Assembly (NCBI RefSeq): GCF_900108875.1
Contig: NZ_FNYJ01000003.1
Location: 269,969 to 333,968, forward strand
Origin: Pseudomonas sp. NFR16
GTDB lineage: Bacteria; Pseudomonadota; Gammaproteobacteria; Pseudomonadales; Pseudomonadaceae
DNA: 64,000 bases
Direction: 5' to 3'
Numbering within the stretch: the first letter of the stretch is position 1; every line of letters starts with the position of its first letter. Shown here piece by piece: positions 63,966 through 64,000 of this stretch. The notes beneath the pieces are model-generated. The model saw only the letters and a program-made list of their open reading frames with translations. It did no database searches and had not been told where the DNA came from. The translations under genes were made by a program, and so were the position numbers.

Positions 63966-64000
63966 ATGCGTATTGGCCACGGCTATGATGTGCACCGTTT
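63966..64000 (+). CDS. ispF: 2-C-methyl-D-erythritol 2,4-cyclodiphosphate synthase, N-terminal fragment
   Basis: Only the first 11 codons and two bases are in the window, reading MRIGHGYDVHRF. This exactly matches the family start, including the zinc-ligand pair Asp8 and His10 (GYDVH). It makes 2-C-methyl-D-erythritol 2,4-cyclodiphosphate. There is no clear ribosome site, because the T-run of the preceding terminator runs up to the ATG. Confidence 0.93.
   Translation, partial: MRIGHGYDVHR

Overview
This window is a contiguous piece of a Pseudomonas chromosome, probably from the P. fluorescens / P. syringae side of the genus and not P. aeruginosa. The evidence is the protein sequences, a moderately high GC content, Pseudomonas-type REP repeats, and a gene order (ispF-fghA-adhC-gfnR-ispD-ftsB-eno-kdsA-pyrG-tilS-accA-dnaE-rnhB-lpxB-lpxA-fabZ-lpxD-ompH-bamA-rseP-dxr-cdsA-uppS-frr-pyrH-tsf-rpsB-map-glnD-dapC ... 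plsB ... RND pump ... tsaB-adk-ppc) that I recall as conserved in the genus. The species cannot be fixed from sequence alone. I see no tRNA, rRNA, CRISPR array, insertion sequence or prophage. No gene appears broken; only the two genes at the window edges are truncated.

Layout. 1-6.9 kb: a truncated small gene, ppc, adk, tsaB, a small unknown gene translationally coupled to a DUF72 gene, and an extensin-like peptidoglycan protein. 6.9-13.5 kb: an unknown protein with a duplicated motif, rsmJ, and a TetR regulator divergent from a two-gene RND efflux pump (lipoprotein adaptor plus inner-membrane pump) that has no outer-membrane channel gene beside it. 13.6-18.2 kb, all on the minus strand: DUF4197 protein, YbaY-like lipoprotein, plsB, and a small acidic unknown. 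18.2-34.2 kb: mostly minus strand, with rlmA-dapE, ndvB (GH17-GT2 glucan synthase), csdE-csdA, dapD-yffB, dapC, glnD and map; tcdA and a CPA1 antiporter are on the plus strand. 34.5-60.8 kb: an almost unbroken plus-strand run for translation, isoprenoid and envelope synthesis, from rpsB to ispD. 60.9-64 kb: the LysR gene gfnR divergent from the formaldehyde operon adhC-fghA, then the first codons of ispF.

How the genes work together. The plus-strand block joins translation (rpsB, tsf, frr), UMP and CTP supply (pyrH, pyrG), isoprenoid and undecaprenyl synthesis (dxr, ispD, ispF, uppS), phospholipid (cdsA), lipid A (lpxD, fabZ, lpxA, lpxB, kdsA), outer-membrane assembly (rseP, bamA, ompH), fatty acid synthesis (accA) and replication (dnaE, rnhB). 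Many adjacent genes overlap by 1-4 nt or are separated by less than 25 nt. dapE, dapD and dapC, three successive steps of the succinylase route to diaminopimelate and lysine, lie within 11.5 kb on one strand. TsaB (t6A) and TcdA-CsdA-CsdE (ct6A) act on the same tRNA nucleotide, A37.

Intergenic DNA carries several perfect inverted pairs of REP-type repeats (8.5, 17.6, 23.0 and 24.1 kb), a different inverted repeat ahead of fghA, and intrinsic terminators after adk, rpsB, tsf, rseP, ndvB and fghA. No obvious new multi-gene system was found. The best leads are small: the duplicated-motif protein at 6.95-7.57 kb, the TetR/RND operator region, the coupled small-ORF/DUF72 pair, the long pyrG leader, and the hairpin whose T-run reaches the ispF start codon.
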